From NCBI RefSeq assembly GCF_028622875.1, contig NZ_CP117709.1:3286001-3350000 (forward strand): DNA of 64,000 bases, in the 5' to 3' direction. The stretch is from Streptomyces sp. MMBL 11-1. Its GTDB lineage: Bacteria; Actinomycetota; Actinomycetes; Streptomycetales; Streptomycetaceae. The notes below the pieces were generated by a model. That model had not been told where the DNA came from. It searched no databases and worked only from the letters and a program-made list of their open reading frames with translations. The position numbers and the translations under genes are program-made. Position 1 is the stretch's first letter. Every line of letters starts with the position of its first letter. Below are positions 1 to 9,524 of this stretch, one piece after another.

Positions 1-40
1 TGATTGGCGGGCCAATATCGGCCCCCGGGCCGTCCGATGG

Positions 41-1177
41 TCAGGATTCGGCCTTACGGTGCACCCGCGCGACCCAGTCGGCGGGCCGGGCGATCTCGGC
101 TTTGGTCGGAAGGGTGTTCGGTGAGGTCCAGACGCGGTTGAAGCCGTCCATGCCGACCTCTTCGACGACCGATCGTACGAACTTCTCGCCGTCCTTGTAC
201 TGCCGGAGCTTGGCGTCCAGGCCGAGGAGCTTGCGCAGCGCCTGGTCGAGACGGCCGGCGCCCTGGGCCCGGCGCCGCTGGAACTTCTCCCGGATCTCGG
301 AGACGGAGCCGACGACCTCGGGGCCCACGCCGTCCATCACGTAGTCCGCGTGTCCTTCGAGGAGGGACATGACGGCGGTGAGGCGGCCGAGCACTTCGCG
401 CTGGGCGGGGGTCTGGACGATGTCGACGAGGCTCCGGCCGCCTTCCTCGCCCTGTTCGCCCTCGGGCCGTCCGGCGCCGGAGAGGGACTGGGCGGCTTCG
501 CGGAGGCGCTCCAGGAAGGTCATCGGGTCGACGTCGGTCTCGTCGAGGAACGTCTGGATCTCGCCCCGGAGGTGGTCGCGGAGCCAGGGCACGCCGGTGA
601 ACTGGGTGCGGTGGGTCTCCTCGTGGAGGGCGACCCAGAGCCGGAAGTCGTGCGGGTCGACGTCCAGCTCGCGCTCGACGTGGACGATGTTGGGGGCGAC
701 GAGGAGCAGGCGTCCGCCGCCGTCGGCGGAGGCGGGCAGGTCCCTGGTGGCCGGGGCGAACGTCTCGTACTGGCCGAGCACGCGGGAGGCGAGGAAGGAG
801 AGCAGCATCCCGAGCTCGACGCCGGTGACCTTGCCGCCGACCGCGCCGAGGACGGCGCCGCCGGGTCCGCCGGAGCGGCGCTTCTCCATCTTGGCGAGCA
901 GGGGGTGCAGCAGTTCGCGGAAGCCGGCGACGTTGGCCTTGATCCAGCCGGCCCGGTCGACGACGAGGACGGGGGTGTCCTCGGGTTCGGTCCCCTCGGG
1001 GATCATCCGGGTGAAGAGCCGGACGTGTTCCTCCGACGCCCGGGCATGCCGCCGCAGCTCCGCGACGACGGCGCGGGCCTCCTCGCGGCTGATGTCGGGG
1101 CCGGGCCGGACCAGTCGGGTCGCGGTCGCGACCGCGAGATTCCAGTCGACCATCTGGGCATTACCGATGCTCGTCAT
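41..1177 (-). CDS. Zinc-dependent metalloprotease, DUF2342 / F420-biosynthesis-associated family
   Basis: Cytosolic protein of 378 residues with a thermolysin-like zinc motif HEETHRTQF, set in the conserved context 'WVALHEETHRTQFTGVPW'. It belongs to the actinobacterial DUF2342 family, annotated as zinc metalloproteases or F420-biosynthesis-associated hydrolases; its substrate is not known to me. No signal peptide or membrane segment is visible. In Streptomyces this gene normally sits between the PBP4-type carboxypeptidase and tilS-hpt-ftsH, and the same order begins here. No convincing Shine-Dalgarno precedes the ATG, so an internal start cannot be excluded. Family assignment is firm, function is not. 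Confidence 0.88.
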   Translation of the reverse strand: MTSIGNAQMVDWNLAVATATRLVRPGPDISREEARAVVAELRRHARASEEHVRLFTRMIPEGTEPEDTPVLVVDRAGWIKANVAGFRELLHPLLAKMEKRRSGGPGGAVLGAVGGKVTGVELGMLLSFLASRVLGQYETFAPATRDLPASADGGGRLLLVAPNIVHVERELDVDPHDFRLWVALHEETHRTQFTGVPWLRDHLRGEIQTFLDETDVDPMTFLERLREAAQSLSGAGRPEGEQGEEGGRSLVDIVQTPAQREVLGRLTAVMSLLEGHADYVMDGVGPEVVGSVSEIREKFQRRRAQGAGRLDQALRKLLGLDAKLRQYKDGEKFVRSVVEEVGMDGFNRVWTSPNTLPTKAEIARPADWVARVHRKAES

Positions 1178-1258
1178 GCGTCAACCGTACGTGAGCCCGT
1201 CGCCCGGTGGTGGGGTCTTGGCGCCCCCTTGCGCGGCTCTTCGGGTGCTGGGGGCCGC

Positions 1259-2743
1259 TCAGCGGGCCGGGAGGGCGAGTGCGGTGGCCAGGGCGTCGAG
1301 GGCGGGTTCGGCTTCGGCCGCGGAGAGGCTGCCGGAGGCGAGGAAGGCGAAGGCGAGCAGGCGGCCCCGGGGGTCGACGACCGTTCCGGCGAGGGAGTTG
1401 ACGCCGCTGAGGGTGCCGGTCTTGGCGCGGATCAGGCCGGTGCCCTCGGAGGCTTCCTGGTAGCGGCCGCCGAGGGTGCCGCTGAACCCGGCGATCGGGA
1501 GGCCCGTGAGGACCGGGCGCAGTCCGGGGCGGTCGGGGTCGGCGGCGCGGGCGAGGAGGGCGGTGAGGAGGGCGGGGGTGACCCGGTCCTCGCGGTCCAG
1601 GCCGCTGCCGTCGGCGAGGTGGGCGCCGGCCACCGGGACCCCCAGCTTCTTCAGTTCGTTGGTGACGGCGCGGCGGGCTCCGGCGAACGAGGCGCTCTCG
1701 CCCTTGGCGATGGCGGTCTGCCGGGCGAGGGCCTCGGCGATGTCGTTGTCGCTGTTGGTGAGGGTGCGCTCGACGAGGGCGGCGAGCGGGGCCGAGTGGT
1801 GGGTGGCGACGGTGCGGGACTCACGCGCGGGGCGGGCCTCGCGGGGGGCGCCGGTGACCTTGACGCCGGCCTTTCTCAGCTGTGCGGCGAAGGAGCGGGC
1901 CGCGTCGCCGGCGGGGTCCTCGCTGCGTTTGGCGGGGCCGCGGTCCGTGTCGTTCAGGCGGCCCTCGTCGACCATCAGGGCGGTGACGGGGGCGATGTTC
2001 TCGTTGGGGCTGATCGGGTGGAGCACGGGGCCGGTGTAGCGGGAGGTGTCGTAGGTGAGCCGTACCGGGCCCGCGGGTTCCTCGCCGTCCTCGCGCAGGG
2101 CGTCGGCGGCCTCGGCGGCCATCGAGCGCAGGGCCGCCTCGCTCAGCGTGGGGTCGCCGCCGCCGACGAGGGTGAGGGTGCGGGAGTCGGGGGACAGCGC
2201 GGCGGTGGTGGCGATGCGGTGGTCGGGGCCCAGGACGGAGAGCGCGGCGGCGGTGGTGGCGATCTTGATGGTGGAGGCCGGGGTCATCGGGGCGGTGGCG
2301 CCGGTTCCGTACAGCTGCTCGCCGGTGGCGGTGTCGATGACGGACGCGGCGACCGTGTCGCCGAGTCCGGGCACGCCGATGAGCGGGGCGAGGGTGTCGC
2401 GGAGCGCGGCGGCGTCCCTCGGGGCGTGGTGGGTGGCGGTGCCGAGAGCCGGGAGGACGGCCGGGGCGCTGGGGGCCGGGCGGGGGCCTTCGGGCGTCGG
2501 GCGGCCGTGATGTGCGCCACCTGTGCGGTCCGCGGCGACTGCCAGTGCCCGCTCGGCCTTACGCTGACCGTTGTCCCAGGGGCCGGCGGCGAGGACGGCG
2601 CCGGCGGCGACGACCAGGCCGAGCGCCGCGGAGCCCGCGACGACCTGCCAGGTGTACGCCCCGTTGTGTCTGTTCTTCAGGACCTTCAGCCCGCCCCACC
2701 GGTCCGACGGGCGCATCGACGGTCTTTCCACCGGCTCGGCCAC
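1259..2743 (-). CDS. dacB: D-alanyl-D-alanine carboxypeptidase/endopeptidase, PBP4 (class C) family
   Basis: Low-molecular-mass penicillin-binding protein that trims and cleaves peptidoglycan cross-links outside the membrane. One hydrophobic segment follows a basic N-terminus (about residues 32-54 with the start used here), giving a signal anchor. The three serine-acyltransferase motifs are present in order: STIK (about residue 157), SDN in '[11 protein letters not shown]', and KTG in '[10 protein letters not shown]'. The reading frame is open to a GTG at 2788, but the GTG at 2743 has AAAGGGG upstream and an ATG nine codons further in has GGAAAG upstream, so one of these two is preferred. It is divergent from ppa. 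Confidence 0.92.
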   Translation of the reverse strand: MAEPVERPSMRPSDRWGGLKVLKNRHNGAYTWQVVAGSAALGLVVAAGAVLAAGPWDNGQRKAERALAVAADRTGGAHHGRPTPEGPRPAPSAPAVLPALGTATHHAPRDAAALRDTLAPLIGVPGLGDTVAASVIDTATGEQLYGTGATAPMTPASTIKIATTAAALSVLGPDHRIATTAALSPDSRTLTLVGGGDPTLSEAALRSMAAEAADALREDGEEPAGPVRLTYDTSRYTGPVLHPISPNENIAPVTALMVDEGRLNDTDRGPAKRSEDPAGDAARSFAAQLRKAGVKVTGAPREARPARESRTVATHHSAPLAALVERTLTNSDNDIAEALARQTAIAKGESASFAGARRAVTNELKKLGVPVAGAHLADGSGLDREDRVTPALLTALLARAADPDRPGLRPVLTGLPIAGFSGTLGGRYQEASEGTGLIRAKTGTLSGVNSLAGTVVDPRGRLLAFAFLASGSLSAAEAEPALDALATALALPAR

Positions 2744-2829
2744 CGTTGACCAGCCCCTTTCGCGAGCACTCTTCTGCGTGGGGGACACTTAATCACCAGT
2801 CGTATGTGTTGATCATGGAGGAGCCACCC

Positions 2830-3324
2830 GTGGAGTTCGACGTCACCATCGAGATCCCGAAGGGTTCGCGGAACAAGTACGAGGTGGACCACGAGACCGG
2901 TCGGATCCGCCTGGACCGTCGACTCTTCACCTCGACCAGCTACCCGGCCGACTACGGCTTCGTCGAGAACACCCTCGGCGAGGACGGCGACCCGCTGGAC
3001 GCGCTGGTCATTCTGGACGAGCCGACCTTCCCCGGTTGCCTCATCAAGTGCCGCGCCATCGGCATGTTCCGGATGACCGACGAGGCGGGCGGCGACGACA
3101 AGCTGCTCTGCGTCCCGGCGTCCGACCCGCGGGTGGAGCACCTGCGCGACATCCACCACGTGTCGGAGTTCGACCGTCTGGAGATCCAGCACTTCTTCGA
3201 GGTCTACAAGGACCTGGAGCCGGGCAAGTCCGTCGAGGGCGCCGACTGGGTCGGCCGTACCGAGGCGGAGGCCGAGATCGAGGCCTCGTACAAGCGTCTT
3301 GAGGCGCAGGGCGGCGCGCACTGA
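2830..3324 (+). CDS. ppa: Inorganic pyrophosphatase (family I)
   Basis: Hydrolyses pyrophosphate to phosphate in the cytosol and so drives biosynthetic reactions forward. The 164-residue protein has the family I hallmarks: '[11 protein letters not shown]' near the N-terminus, '[14 protein letters not shown]', and the metal-binding signature '[11 protein letters not shown]' with three aspartates. The GTG start at 2830 is chosen because GGAGGAG lies seven bases upstream; an ATG at 2815 sits before that ribosome site and is unlikely. Length matches bacterial hexameric enzymes. A hairpin terminator follows. Confidence 0.96.
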   Translation: MEFDVTIEIPKGSRNKYEVDHETGRIRLDRRLFTSTSYPADYGFVENTLGEDGDPLDALVILDEPTFPGCLIKCRAIGMFRMTDEAGGDDKLLCVPASDPRVEHLRDIHHVSEFDRLEIQHFFEVYKDLEPGKSVEGADWVGRTEAEAEIEASYKRLEAQGGAH

Positions 3325-3368
3325 CGTCCCTCTTCCGGTTCCGTTTGTGAGCCGGACGGCCGTCTCGG

Positions 3369-3404
3369 AACGGGCGGTGCACCCTCACGGGTGTGCCGCC
3401 CGTT
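3369..3404 (+). terminator. Rho-independent-type terminator after ppa
   Basis: Stem AACGGGCGG pairs with CCGCCCGTT, and most of the inner bases also pair; TCGTTG follows. It lies 45 bases after the ppa stop codon. Confidence 0.7.
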
Positions 3405-3513
3405 TCGTTGTCCGCACTTCCGCGCGTGCGGTGCCCATGCCGGTGGCCATACTGGGCACACGTGCGGCGGGACACCCGCCCAGGGGTGTGCGGTCGAGGA
3501 GGAACGAGGTCGA

Positions 3514-5217
3514 GTGGTGGCGGAATCGGGCGGTCCTGAGGACCAGAAGCCCCAGTCCGACGAGGCGCGGAGCGCTTTCGCCCCGCCCGCGGGGACGAGT
3601 CAGCCGGCGTCGCCGCCCGAGGAGGACCATCCGACGTCGGAGTTCGCGCTGCCGACCGGTGTGCACCAGGACCAGGGCGGTCCGGCCGCTTCCGGCGGGG
3701 GCTCCGGGGGCGGTTCGAACCACGACACGCTGAGTTCCGCTTTCACCCCGCCGAGCACGTACAGAGCCCAGCAGTCGCCGCCCGCGTTCACCCCGGCGCA
3801 GGGCATTCCGATGGTCAGGCTGACCAAGGAGGCGCCCTGGCAGGACCGGATGCGCACGATGCTGCGGATGCCGGTGACCGAGCGCCCGGCCGCGGAGTCC
3901 ATCCAGCGCACGGACGACGACACGGGCCCCGCGGTGCCGCGCGTGCTCGACCTGACGCTGCGTATCGGGGAGCTGCTGCTGGCGGGCGGCGAGGGCGCCG
4001 AGGACGTCGAGGCGGCGATGTTCGCGGTGACCCGGTCCTACGGTCTCGACCGCAGCGAACCGACGGTCACGTTCACCCTGCTGTCGATCTCGCACCAGCC
4101 GTCGCTGGTCGACGACCCGGTGACCGCGAGCCGTACCGTACGCCGCCGGGGCACCGACTACACCCGGCTGGCAGCCGTGTTCCGGCTGGTCGACGACATC
4201 ACCAGCACGGACACCGAGATCTCGCTGGAGGAGGCCTACCGGCGGCTCGCGGAGATCCGCCGTAATCGCCACCCCTATCCGGGCTGGGTGCTGACGGCGG
4301 CCGCGGGGCTGCTGGCCGGTTCGGCCTCCGTGCTGGTCGGCGGCGGCTTCCTGGTGTTCGTCGTGGCGGCGGCGGGCGCGATGCTCGGCGACCGTCTCGC
4401 GTGGCTGTGCGCCGGGCGCGGGCTGCCGGAGTTCTACCAGTTCACGGTGGCCGCGATGCCGCCCGCCGCGATGGGGGTGGCGCTGACGCTGACCCATTCG
4501 ACGGACGTCCGGCCGTCCGCGGTGATCACCGGTGGGCTGTTCGCGCTGCTGCCCGGGCGGGCGCTGGTGGCGGGGGTGCAGGACGGGCTGACCGGTTACT
4601 ACATCACCGCCTCGGCCCGGCTGCTGGAGGTCATGTACTTCTTCATCGGGATCGTCGCGGGCGTGCTGATCATCCTGTACCTGGGGGTGCAGCTGGGGGC
4701 CCAGCTCAATCCCGAGGCCGAGTTCATCCCCAACGACCGCCCGGCGCTGCAGATCCTGGTGTCGATGACGCTGAGCCTGGCCTTCGCGATCCTGCTCCAG
4801 CAGGAGCGGTCCACCGTGCTGGCGGTCACCCTCAACGGGGGTGTGGCCTGGATCATCTTCGGGGCGATGGCCCGGACCGGAGACATCTCGCCGGTCGCGG
4901 CGACGGCGGTGGCCGCCGGTCTGGTGGGGCTGTTCGGCCAGTTGTTCTCGCGCTACCGCTTCACGTCCTCGCTGCCGTACATCACGGCGGCGATCGGGCC
5001 GCTGCTGCCCGGTTCGGCGACGTACTTCGGTCTGCTGGGCGTGGCGCAGAACGAGGTGAACCGGGGGCTGACCTCGCTGTCGACGGCCGTCGCGACGGCC
5101 CTGGCCATCGCGATCGGGGTGAACCTGGGGAGCGAGATCTCGCGGCTGTTCATGGGGGTGCCGGGCGCGGTCGGCGGGGCGAACCGGCGGGCGGCGAAGC
5201 GGACCCGCGGGTTCTGA
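3514..5217 (+). CDS. Threonine/serine exporter family protein (ThrE, DUF1212 plus ThrE_2)
   Basis: Integral membrane protein of about 567 residues. The first 130 residues are polar, rich in Pro, Gly and Ser and probably disordered. A conserved ThrE N-domain then begins at 'LDLTLRIGELLLAGGEGAEDVEAAM', followed by about ten hydrophobic segments in two groups. This matches ThrE of corynebacteria, which exports threonine and serine; substrate here is inferred. Two adjacent in-frame GTG codons (3514 and 3517) follow GAGGAGG and GAGG stretches; either may be the start. It is downstream of the ppa terminator and ends 141 bases before the DUF368 gene. Confidence 0.88.
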   Translation: MVAESGGPEDQKPQSDEARSAFAPPAGTSQPASPPEEDHPTSEFALPTGVHQDQGGPAASGGGSGGGSNHDTLSSAFTPPSTYRAQQSPPAFTPAQGIPMVRLTKEAPWQDRMRTMLRMPVTERPAAESIQRTDDDTGPAVPRVLDLTLRIGELLLAGGEGAEDVEAAMFAVTRSYGLDRSEPTVTFTLLSISHQPSLVDDPVTASRTVRRRGTDYTRLAAVFRLVDDITSTDTEISLEEAYRRLAEIRRNRHPYPGWVLTAAAGLLAGSASVLVGGGFLVFVVAAAGAMLGDRLAWLCAGRGLPEFYQFTVAAMPPAAMGVALTLTHSTDVRPSAVITGGLFALLPGRALVAGVQDGLTGYYITASARLLEVMYFFIGIVAGVLIILYLGVQLGAQLNPEAEFIPNDRPALQILVSMTLSLAFAILLQQERSTVLAVTLNGGVAWIIFGAMARTGDISPVAATAVAAGLVGLFGQLFSRYRFTSSLPYITAAIGPLLPGSATYFGLLGVAQNEVNRGLTSLSTAVATALAIAIGVNLGSEISRLFMGVPGAVGGANRRAAKRTRGF

Positions 5218-5358
5218 GCCCGCGGCGACCTGCCCGTTCCCGTTACCGACCCCTCCGTATCCCGAGCCCCGCGGCACGCCGCCTAGGATGGCGCCTACTC
5301 CCCTTCAACGGCCGAGAGCCGAACCGCGGCCGAGAGCCGCCAGCCGAAACAGGAGATC

Positions 5359-6324
5359 ATGGCGAAGCCGTCCGGTCACCACCTCTTCAACGCCTTCCGT
5401 GGCGCGCTCATCGGCACCGCGGAGGCCGTACCCGGCGTCAGCGGTGGCACCGTCGCACTGATCACCGGCGTGTACGAGAAGCTGATCGGCGGCGCCGGTC
5501 ACGTCACCAGCGCGCTGCGGATGGCCGTGTCCGACCTGCCGCGCGGCCGGGGCGCCGCGCGCGCCAGGGCCGAGCTGAGGAACGTCGACTGGATGGTCGT
5601 GGTTCCGCTGCTGATCGGCATGGCGGCGGCGCTGGTGCTCTCGGCCAAGCTGATCGCGCCGGTGGTCGAGGAGCACCCCCAGTTCGCGTACGCCCTGTTC
5701 TTCGGGCTGGTGCTGGCCTCGCTGTGGGTGCCCTACTCGGGCTCCGGACAGCGCTGGACCGGCGGGAACTACGTACTCTGCCTGGTCGTCGCCGTGGCCG
5801 CCTTCGCCCTGACCGGGCTGCCGCCGGGCGAGATGCCGACCCATCCGGTGGTGGTCGCGCTGGCGGGCTCGGTCGCGATCTGCGCCCTGGTGCTGCCGGG
5901 GGTCTCCGGTTCGTTCCTGCTGCTGACGCTGGGCCTGTACGAGCCGACGATCGACGCCGTCAACGAGCGCGACTTCGGCTACCTCGCCGCCTTCGCGCTG
6001 GGCTGCGTGGTGGGGCTGGCGCTCTTCGTGAAGCTGCTGAAGTGGCTGCTGGAGAACTACCACCACGTGACGCTGGTCGTGATGACCGGTCTGATGGCGG
6101 GGTCGCTGCGCGCGCTGTGGCCCTGGCAGGACGACGACCGCGGTCTGCTCGCCCCCAGCGGTTCGGTGGGCCTGACCTGCGCTCTGATCGTGCTCGGCGC
6201 GCTCGTGGTGATCGCCGTCCTGGTGGTCGAGCACCGGGCGCGCGACAAGCAGCCCAAGGAGCCCGCCGCCGCGCCCAGGCGCGGCCGGCACGCGCGCGTG
6301 GGCTCGGGCTCCGGGCGCGACTGA
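5359..6324 (+). CDS. DUF368 membrane protein, probable undecaprenyl-phosphate translocase (PopT type)
   Basis: Polytopic membrane protein of 321 residues. It shows the DUF368 internal duplication: 'PGVSGGT' near residue 25 and 'LPGVSGSFLL' near residue 180, each at the start of a hydrophobic repeat. DUF368 proteins have been shown in other bacteria to recycle undecaprenyl phosphate, the lipid carrier for wall polymers, across the membrane; that role is inferred here by family. The C-terminus is a basic cytosolic tail. The ATG is preceded by AGGAG at a tight spacing. A strong hairpin lies about 30 bases after the stop. Confidence 0.85.
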   Translation: MAKPSGHHLFNAFRGALIGTAEAVPGVSGGTVALITGVYEKLIGGAGHVTSALRMAVSDLPRGRGAARARAELRNVDWMVVVPLLIGMAAALVLSAKLIAPVVEEHPQFAYALFFGLVLASLWVPYSGSGQRWTGGNYVLCLVVAVAAFALTGLPPGEMPTHPVVVALAGSVAICALVLPGVSGSFLLLTLGLYEPTIDAVNERDFGYLAAFALGCVVGLALFVKLLKWLLENYHHVTLVVMTGLMAGSLRALWPWQDDDRGLLAPSGSVGLTCALIVLGALVVIAVLVVEHRARDKQPKEPAAAPRRGRHARVGSGSGRD

Positions 6325-6356
6325 GCCCCGCGTACGGGGACGGGCGACAGCAGTAC

Positions 6357-6407
6357 GGGTGAGGGCGTTCCGCCGGGCCGACACGGCCCCGCGAGGCGCC
6401 CTCACCC
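6357..6407 (+). terminator. Terminator after the DUF368 gene
   Basis: Perfect 11-base inverted repeat GGGTGAGGGCG / CGCCCTCACCC with a further GC-rich hairpin inside the loop. A separate 14-base palindrome CCCGGGTACCCGGG lies at 6448-6461, between this hairpin and wrbA. Confidence 0.7.
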
Positions 6408-6551
6408 CTGTGCCCTCCCGTGCGGCGCCCGCCTGCCGCGTCCGCCACCCGGGTACCCGGGACCCCCGGGTGCGCCACCCGGGCTGCCGGGTCCGATATA
6501 TCCCCCTACGGTGAGGCGCGTGGCATCAGGCACGACAGAAGGAGCCCCCGC

Positions 6552-7175
6552 ATGCTCACGCCCGTCAACGTCGCCGTCATCTACTACTCCTCCACCGGCA
6601 CCGTCGCCACGATCGCGAAGGCCATCGCCGGGGACGCGGAGCGGGCCGGGGCGCGGGTGCGGCTGCGCCGGGCGGCGGAGCTCGCCCCGCAGGCGGCCAT
6701 CGACTCCAACCCGGCGTGGGCCGAGAACGTGACCGCGACCGCGGACATCCCCGAGGTCTCGCAGGACGACATGGCGTGGGCGGACGCGGTGATCTTCGGT
6801 TCGCCGACCCGGTACGGGAACGTCACCGCCCAGCTGAAGCAGTTCATCGACACGCTCGGCGGGATGTGGCAGGCGGGGCAGCTCGCCGACAAGGTCTACA
6901 GCGGCTTCACCTCCAGCTCCACCACCCACGGCGGCCAGGAGTCCACGCTGCTCGCGCTCTACAACACGATCCACCACTTCGGCGGCATTCTCGTCGCCCC
7001 CGGGTACACCGATCCCTCGAAGTTCGTGGACGGCAACCCGTACGGCACCTCGCACGTCTCCGGGCAGGGCGACCTCCCGGTCGGCGAGCAGACCCTGACG
7101 GCCGCCCGGGTGCAGGCCGAGCGGGTCGTGAAGTTCACCCGGGCGATCAAGGCGGGCCTGGCCGCGGAGAGCTGA
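6552..7175 (+). CDS. wrbA: NAD(P)H:quinone oxidoreductase type IV (WrbA family)
   Basis: Flavodoxin-like enzyme that reduces quinones by two electrons and limits redox cycling. The FMN phosphate loop is 'YYSSTGTVATIA' at the N-terminus, followed by the WrbA signatures 'FGSPTRYGNVTAQLKQF' and 'SGFTSSSTTHGGQESTLL'. Length (207 residues) fits the family. Start chosen at ATG 6552 because AAGGAG lies about eight bases upstream; the frame is open further upstream but without a ribosome site. It precedes the glutamate decarboxylase gene by 66 bases on the same strand. Confidence 0.92.
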   Translation: MLTPVNVAVIYYSSTGTVATIAKAIAGDAERAGARVRLRRAAELAPQAAIDSNPAWAENVTATADIPEVSQDDMAWADAVIFGSPTRYGNVTAQLKQFIDTLGGMWQAGQLADKVYSGFTSSSTTHGGQESTLLALYNTIHHFGGILVAPGYTDPSKFVDGNPYGTSHVSGQGDLPVGEQTLTAARVQAERVVKFTRAIKAGLAAES

Positions 7176-7241
7176 CGCCGCGCCGAGAGCCGACCCCGCA
7201 CCCCGGCCCCCGACCGCTTCGGCCGAGAGAAGGGCTCCACC

Positions 7242-8669
7242 ATGCCGCTGCACCGCGGTGCCCACCCGGAACAGGACGAACCCTCCGAGGAGCGGCGCAG
7301 ACTCGCCCTGAACCCGTTCTTCGGCGAGACGGACCCGACGGCCGCGATGAACACCGCGCCGCCCCGGCACCGGCTGCCCGACGGGCCGCTGCCTCCGCGC
7401 ACCGCGTACCGGCTGGTCCACGACGAGCTGATGCTCGACGGCAACTCCCGGCTCAACCTGGCCACGTTCGTCACCACCTGGATGGAACCGCAGGCCGACG
7501 TCCTGATGGGTGAGTGCCGGGACAAGAACATGATCGACAAGGACGAGTACCCGCGCACCGCCGAGCTGGAGCGGCGCTGTGTGGCGATGCTCGCCGACCT
7601 GTGGAACGCGCCCGATCCGAGGGCGGCCGTGGGGTGTTCGACCACCGGGTCGAGCGAGGCGTGCATGCTCGCGGGGCTCGCCCTGAAGCGGCGCTGGGCG
7701 AAGCGGAACGCGGACCGCTATCCGGCCACGGCGCGGCCCAATCTGGTGATGGGCGTCAACGTGCAGGTCTGCTGGGAGAAGTTCTGCGCCTTCTGGGAGG
7801 TGGAGGCCCGGCTCGTCCCGATGGAGGGCGAGCGGTTCCACCTCGACCCGGCGGCCGCCGCCGAGCTGTGCGACGAGAACACCATCGGGGTCGTCGGCGT
7901 CCTCGGCTCCACCTTCGACGGGTCCTACGAGCCGGTCGCGGAGCTGTGCGCGGCCCTGGACGCCCTCCAGGAGCGGACCGGCCTCGATATCCCGGTCCAT
8001 GTGGACGGGGCGTCCGGCGCGATGGTGGCGCCCTTCCTCGACCCGGACCTGGTGTGGGACTTCCGGCTGCCGAGGGTGGCGTCGATCAACACCTCGGGCC
8101 ACAAGTACGGCCTCGTCTACCCGGGGGTCGGCTGGGCGCTGTGGCGTACGGCGGACGCGCTGCCGGAGGAGCTGGTCTTCCGGGTCAACTACCTGGGCGG
8201 GGAGATGCCGACGTTCGCGCTGAACTTCTCCCGGCCCGGGGCGCAGGTGGTCGCGCAGTACTACACGTTCCTGCGCCTCGGGCACGAGGGTTACCGCGCG
8301 GTCCAGCAGGCCTCCCGGGACGTGGCCCGCGGCCTGGCCCGCGCGGTGGAGGAGCTGGGCGACTTCCGGCTGCTCACCCGGGGCGACGAGCTGCCGGTGT
8401 TCGCGTTCACGACGAACGCGGACGTCCACGCGTACGACGTGTTCGACGTGTCCCGCCGGCTGCGGGAGCACGGCTGGCTGGTGCCCGCGTACACCTTCCC
8501 GGCCAACCGGCAGGACCTGTCGGTGCTGCGCGTGGTGTGCCGCAACGGGTTCTCCTCGGACCTGGCCGAACTGCTGGTCGAGGACCTGAAGCTGCTGCTT
8601 CCCGAACTCCGCTCCCAGAAGCACCCGTTGAGCCATGACCGGGCGGCCCCGGCGGCCTTCCACCACTGA
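7242..8669 (+). CDS. gadB: Glutamate decarboxylase (PLP-dependent)
   Basis: Converts glutamate to GABA and CO2, consuming a proton, a reaction linked to acid tolerance and GABA metabolism. The 475-residue protein matches group II PLP decarboxylases over its whole length. The PLP-binding lysine is K288 in 'NTSGHKYGLVYPG', and 'HVDGASGAMVAPF' is the typical cofactor-contacting segment. The family-specific N-terminus 'LNPFFGETDPTAAMN' is present. No glutamate/GABA antiporter gene is next to it, so this is not an Enterobacteria-type acid-resistance operon. Confidence 0.93.
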   Translation: MPLHRGAHPEQDEPSEERRRLALNPFFGETDPTAAMNTAPPRHRLPDGPLPPRTAYRLVHDELMLDGNSRLNLATFVTTWMEPQADVLMGECRDKNMIDKDEYPRTAELERRCVAMLADLWNAPDPRAAVGCSTTGSSEACMLAGLALKRRWAKRNADRYPATARPNLVMGVNVQVCWEKFCAFWEVEARLVPMEGERFHLDPAAAAELCDENTIGVVGVLGSTFDGSYEPVAELCAALDALQERTGLDIPVHVDGASGAMVAPFLDPDLVWDFRLPRVASINTSGHKYGLVYPGVGWALWRTADALPEELVFRVNYLGGEMPTFALNFSRPGAQVVAQYYTFLRLGHEGYRAVQQASRDVARGLARAVEELGDFRLLTRGDELPVFAFTTNADVHAYDVFDVSRRLREHGWLVPAYTFPANRQDLSVLRVVCRNGFSSDLAELLVEDLKLLLPELRSQKHPLSHDRAAPAAFHH

Positions 8670-8699
8670 GCGCGGCTTCCGGCGCCACCCGGAGCACGG

Positions 8700-9524
8700 C
8701 TACCGGCTGAGGCGCGCGAACCTGACCACCGCCAGCGGGAAGAACACCGCGATGATGGCCACCGGCCAGAGCACGGCCAGGAGCCCGGCGTGCTCGGCCG
8801 CCCAGGAGCCGGTCGCGCCGCCCGGATTGCCGAACAACTCCCGTACGGCGGTGGCCGTGGCGGACATCGGGTTCCACTCGACCACCGCGCCCAGCCAGCC
8901 CGGCATCGACTCGGGGGCGGCGAAGACGTTGGAGAGGAAGCCGACCGGCCAGACCAGGATCTGGACCGCCGAGACCATCTCGGGCCGCCCCGCCACCATG
9001 GCCAGCAGGATGCCGACCCAGAGCATCGCGAACCGCAGCAGGAGCAGCAGCCCGAACGCCCCCAGCGCGGCGGCGGCCCCGTGGTGCCAGCGCCAGCCGA
9101 CCGCGTACCCGACCCCGGTCATCACCGCGAGCGCGGCCGTCGACTGGAGCATGTCCGCGGCGCTGCGGCCGACCAGGACGGCGCCGGGGACCATCGGCAT
9201 CGAGCGGAAGCGGTCGATGACGCCCTTGCCGAGGTCCTGGGTGACCGCGAGCATCGTGCTCTCCAGGCCGAAGGCCATGGTCAGCGCGAGCATCCCGGGG
9301 ACCAGGTACTCGGTGGGGTCGCCGTCCACGCCCCGGCCGCCGCCGACCAGATACGTGAACATCAGCAGCAGCATCACCGGGAAGACCAGGTTGACCAGGA
9401 CCGCGACGGGCTGCCGGGCCCAGTGCGCCAGTTCGCGGCGGGTCATCGTCCAGGAGTCGGCCAGGGCCCAGCCGAGCAGCCCGGACGCCCCGCCCGGTCC
9501 GGGCGCCGTCGTCGTCGCGCTCAT
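8700..9524 (-). CDS. ABC-2 type transporter permease (DrrB-like)
   Basis: Membrane half of a drug-type exporter, 274 residues with about six hydrophobic segments and the ABC-2 motif region '[17 protein letters not shown]'. Its ATG overlaps the stop of the ATPase gene in an ATGA arrangement (9521-9524), so the two are translationally coupled. By similarity to DrrB-type proteins it probably exports a hydrophobic compound; the substrate is unknown. The pair is downstream of, and probably repressed by, the PadR-type regulator. Confidence 0.9.
   Translation of the reverse strand: MSATTTAPGPGGASGLLGWALADSWTMTRRELAHWARQPVAVLVNLVFPVMLLLMFTYLVGGGRGVDGDPTEYLVPGMLALTMAFGLESTMLAVTQDLGKGVIDRFRSMPMVPGAVLVGRSAADMLQSTAALAVMTGVGYAVGWRWHHGAAAALGAFGLLLLLRFAMLWVGILLAMVAGRPEMVSAVQILVWPVGFLSNVFAAPESMPGWLGAVVEWNPMSATATAVRELFGNPGGATGSWAAEHAGLLAVLWPVAIIAVFFPLAVVRFARLSR

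Noticed and set aside
350..2749. Long open frame opposite the metalloprotease and carboxypeptidase genes
   Set aside because: It has no recognisable domain and is Gly/Ala/Arg-rich, as expected for the complement of GC-rich genes; the opposite strand carries two clear enzymes.
6448..6461. CCCGGGTACCCGGG palindrome as a specific operator
   Set aside because: It is a simple GC palindrome in a spacer with other GGG/CCC runs, and no regulator is adjacent; noted only as part of the wrbA upstream region.
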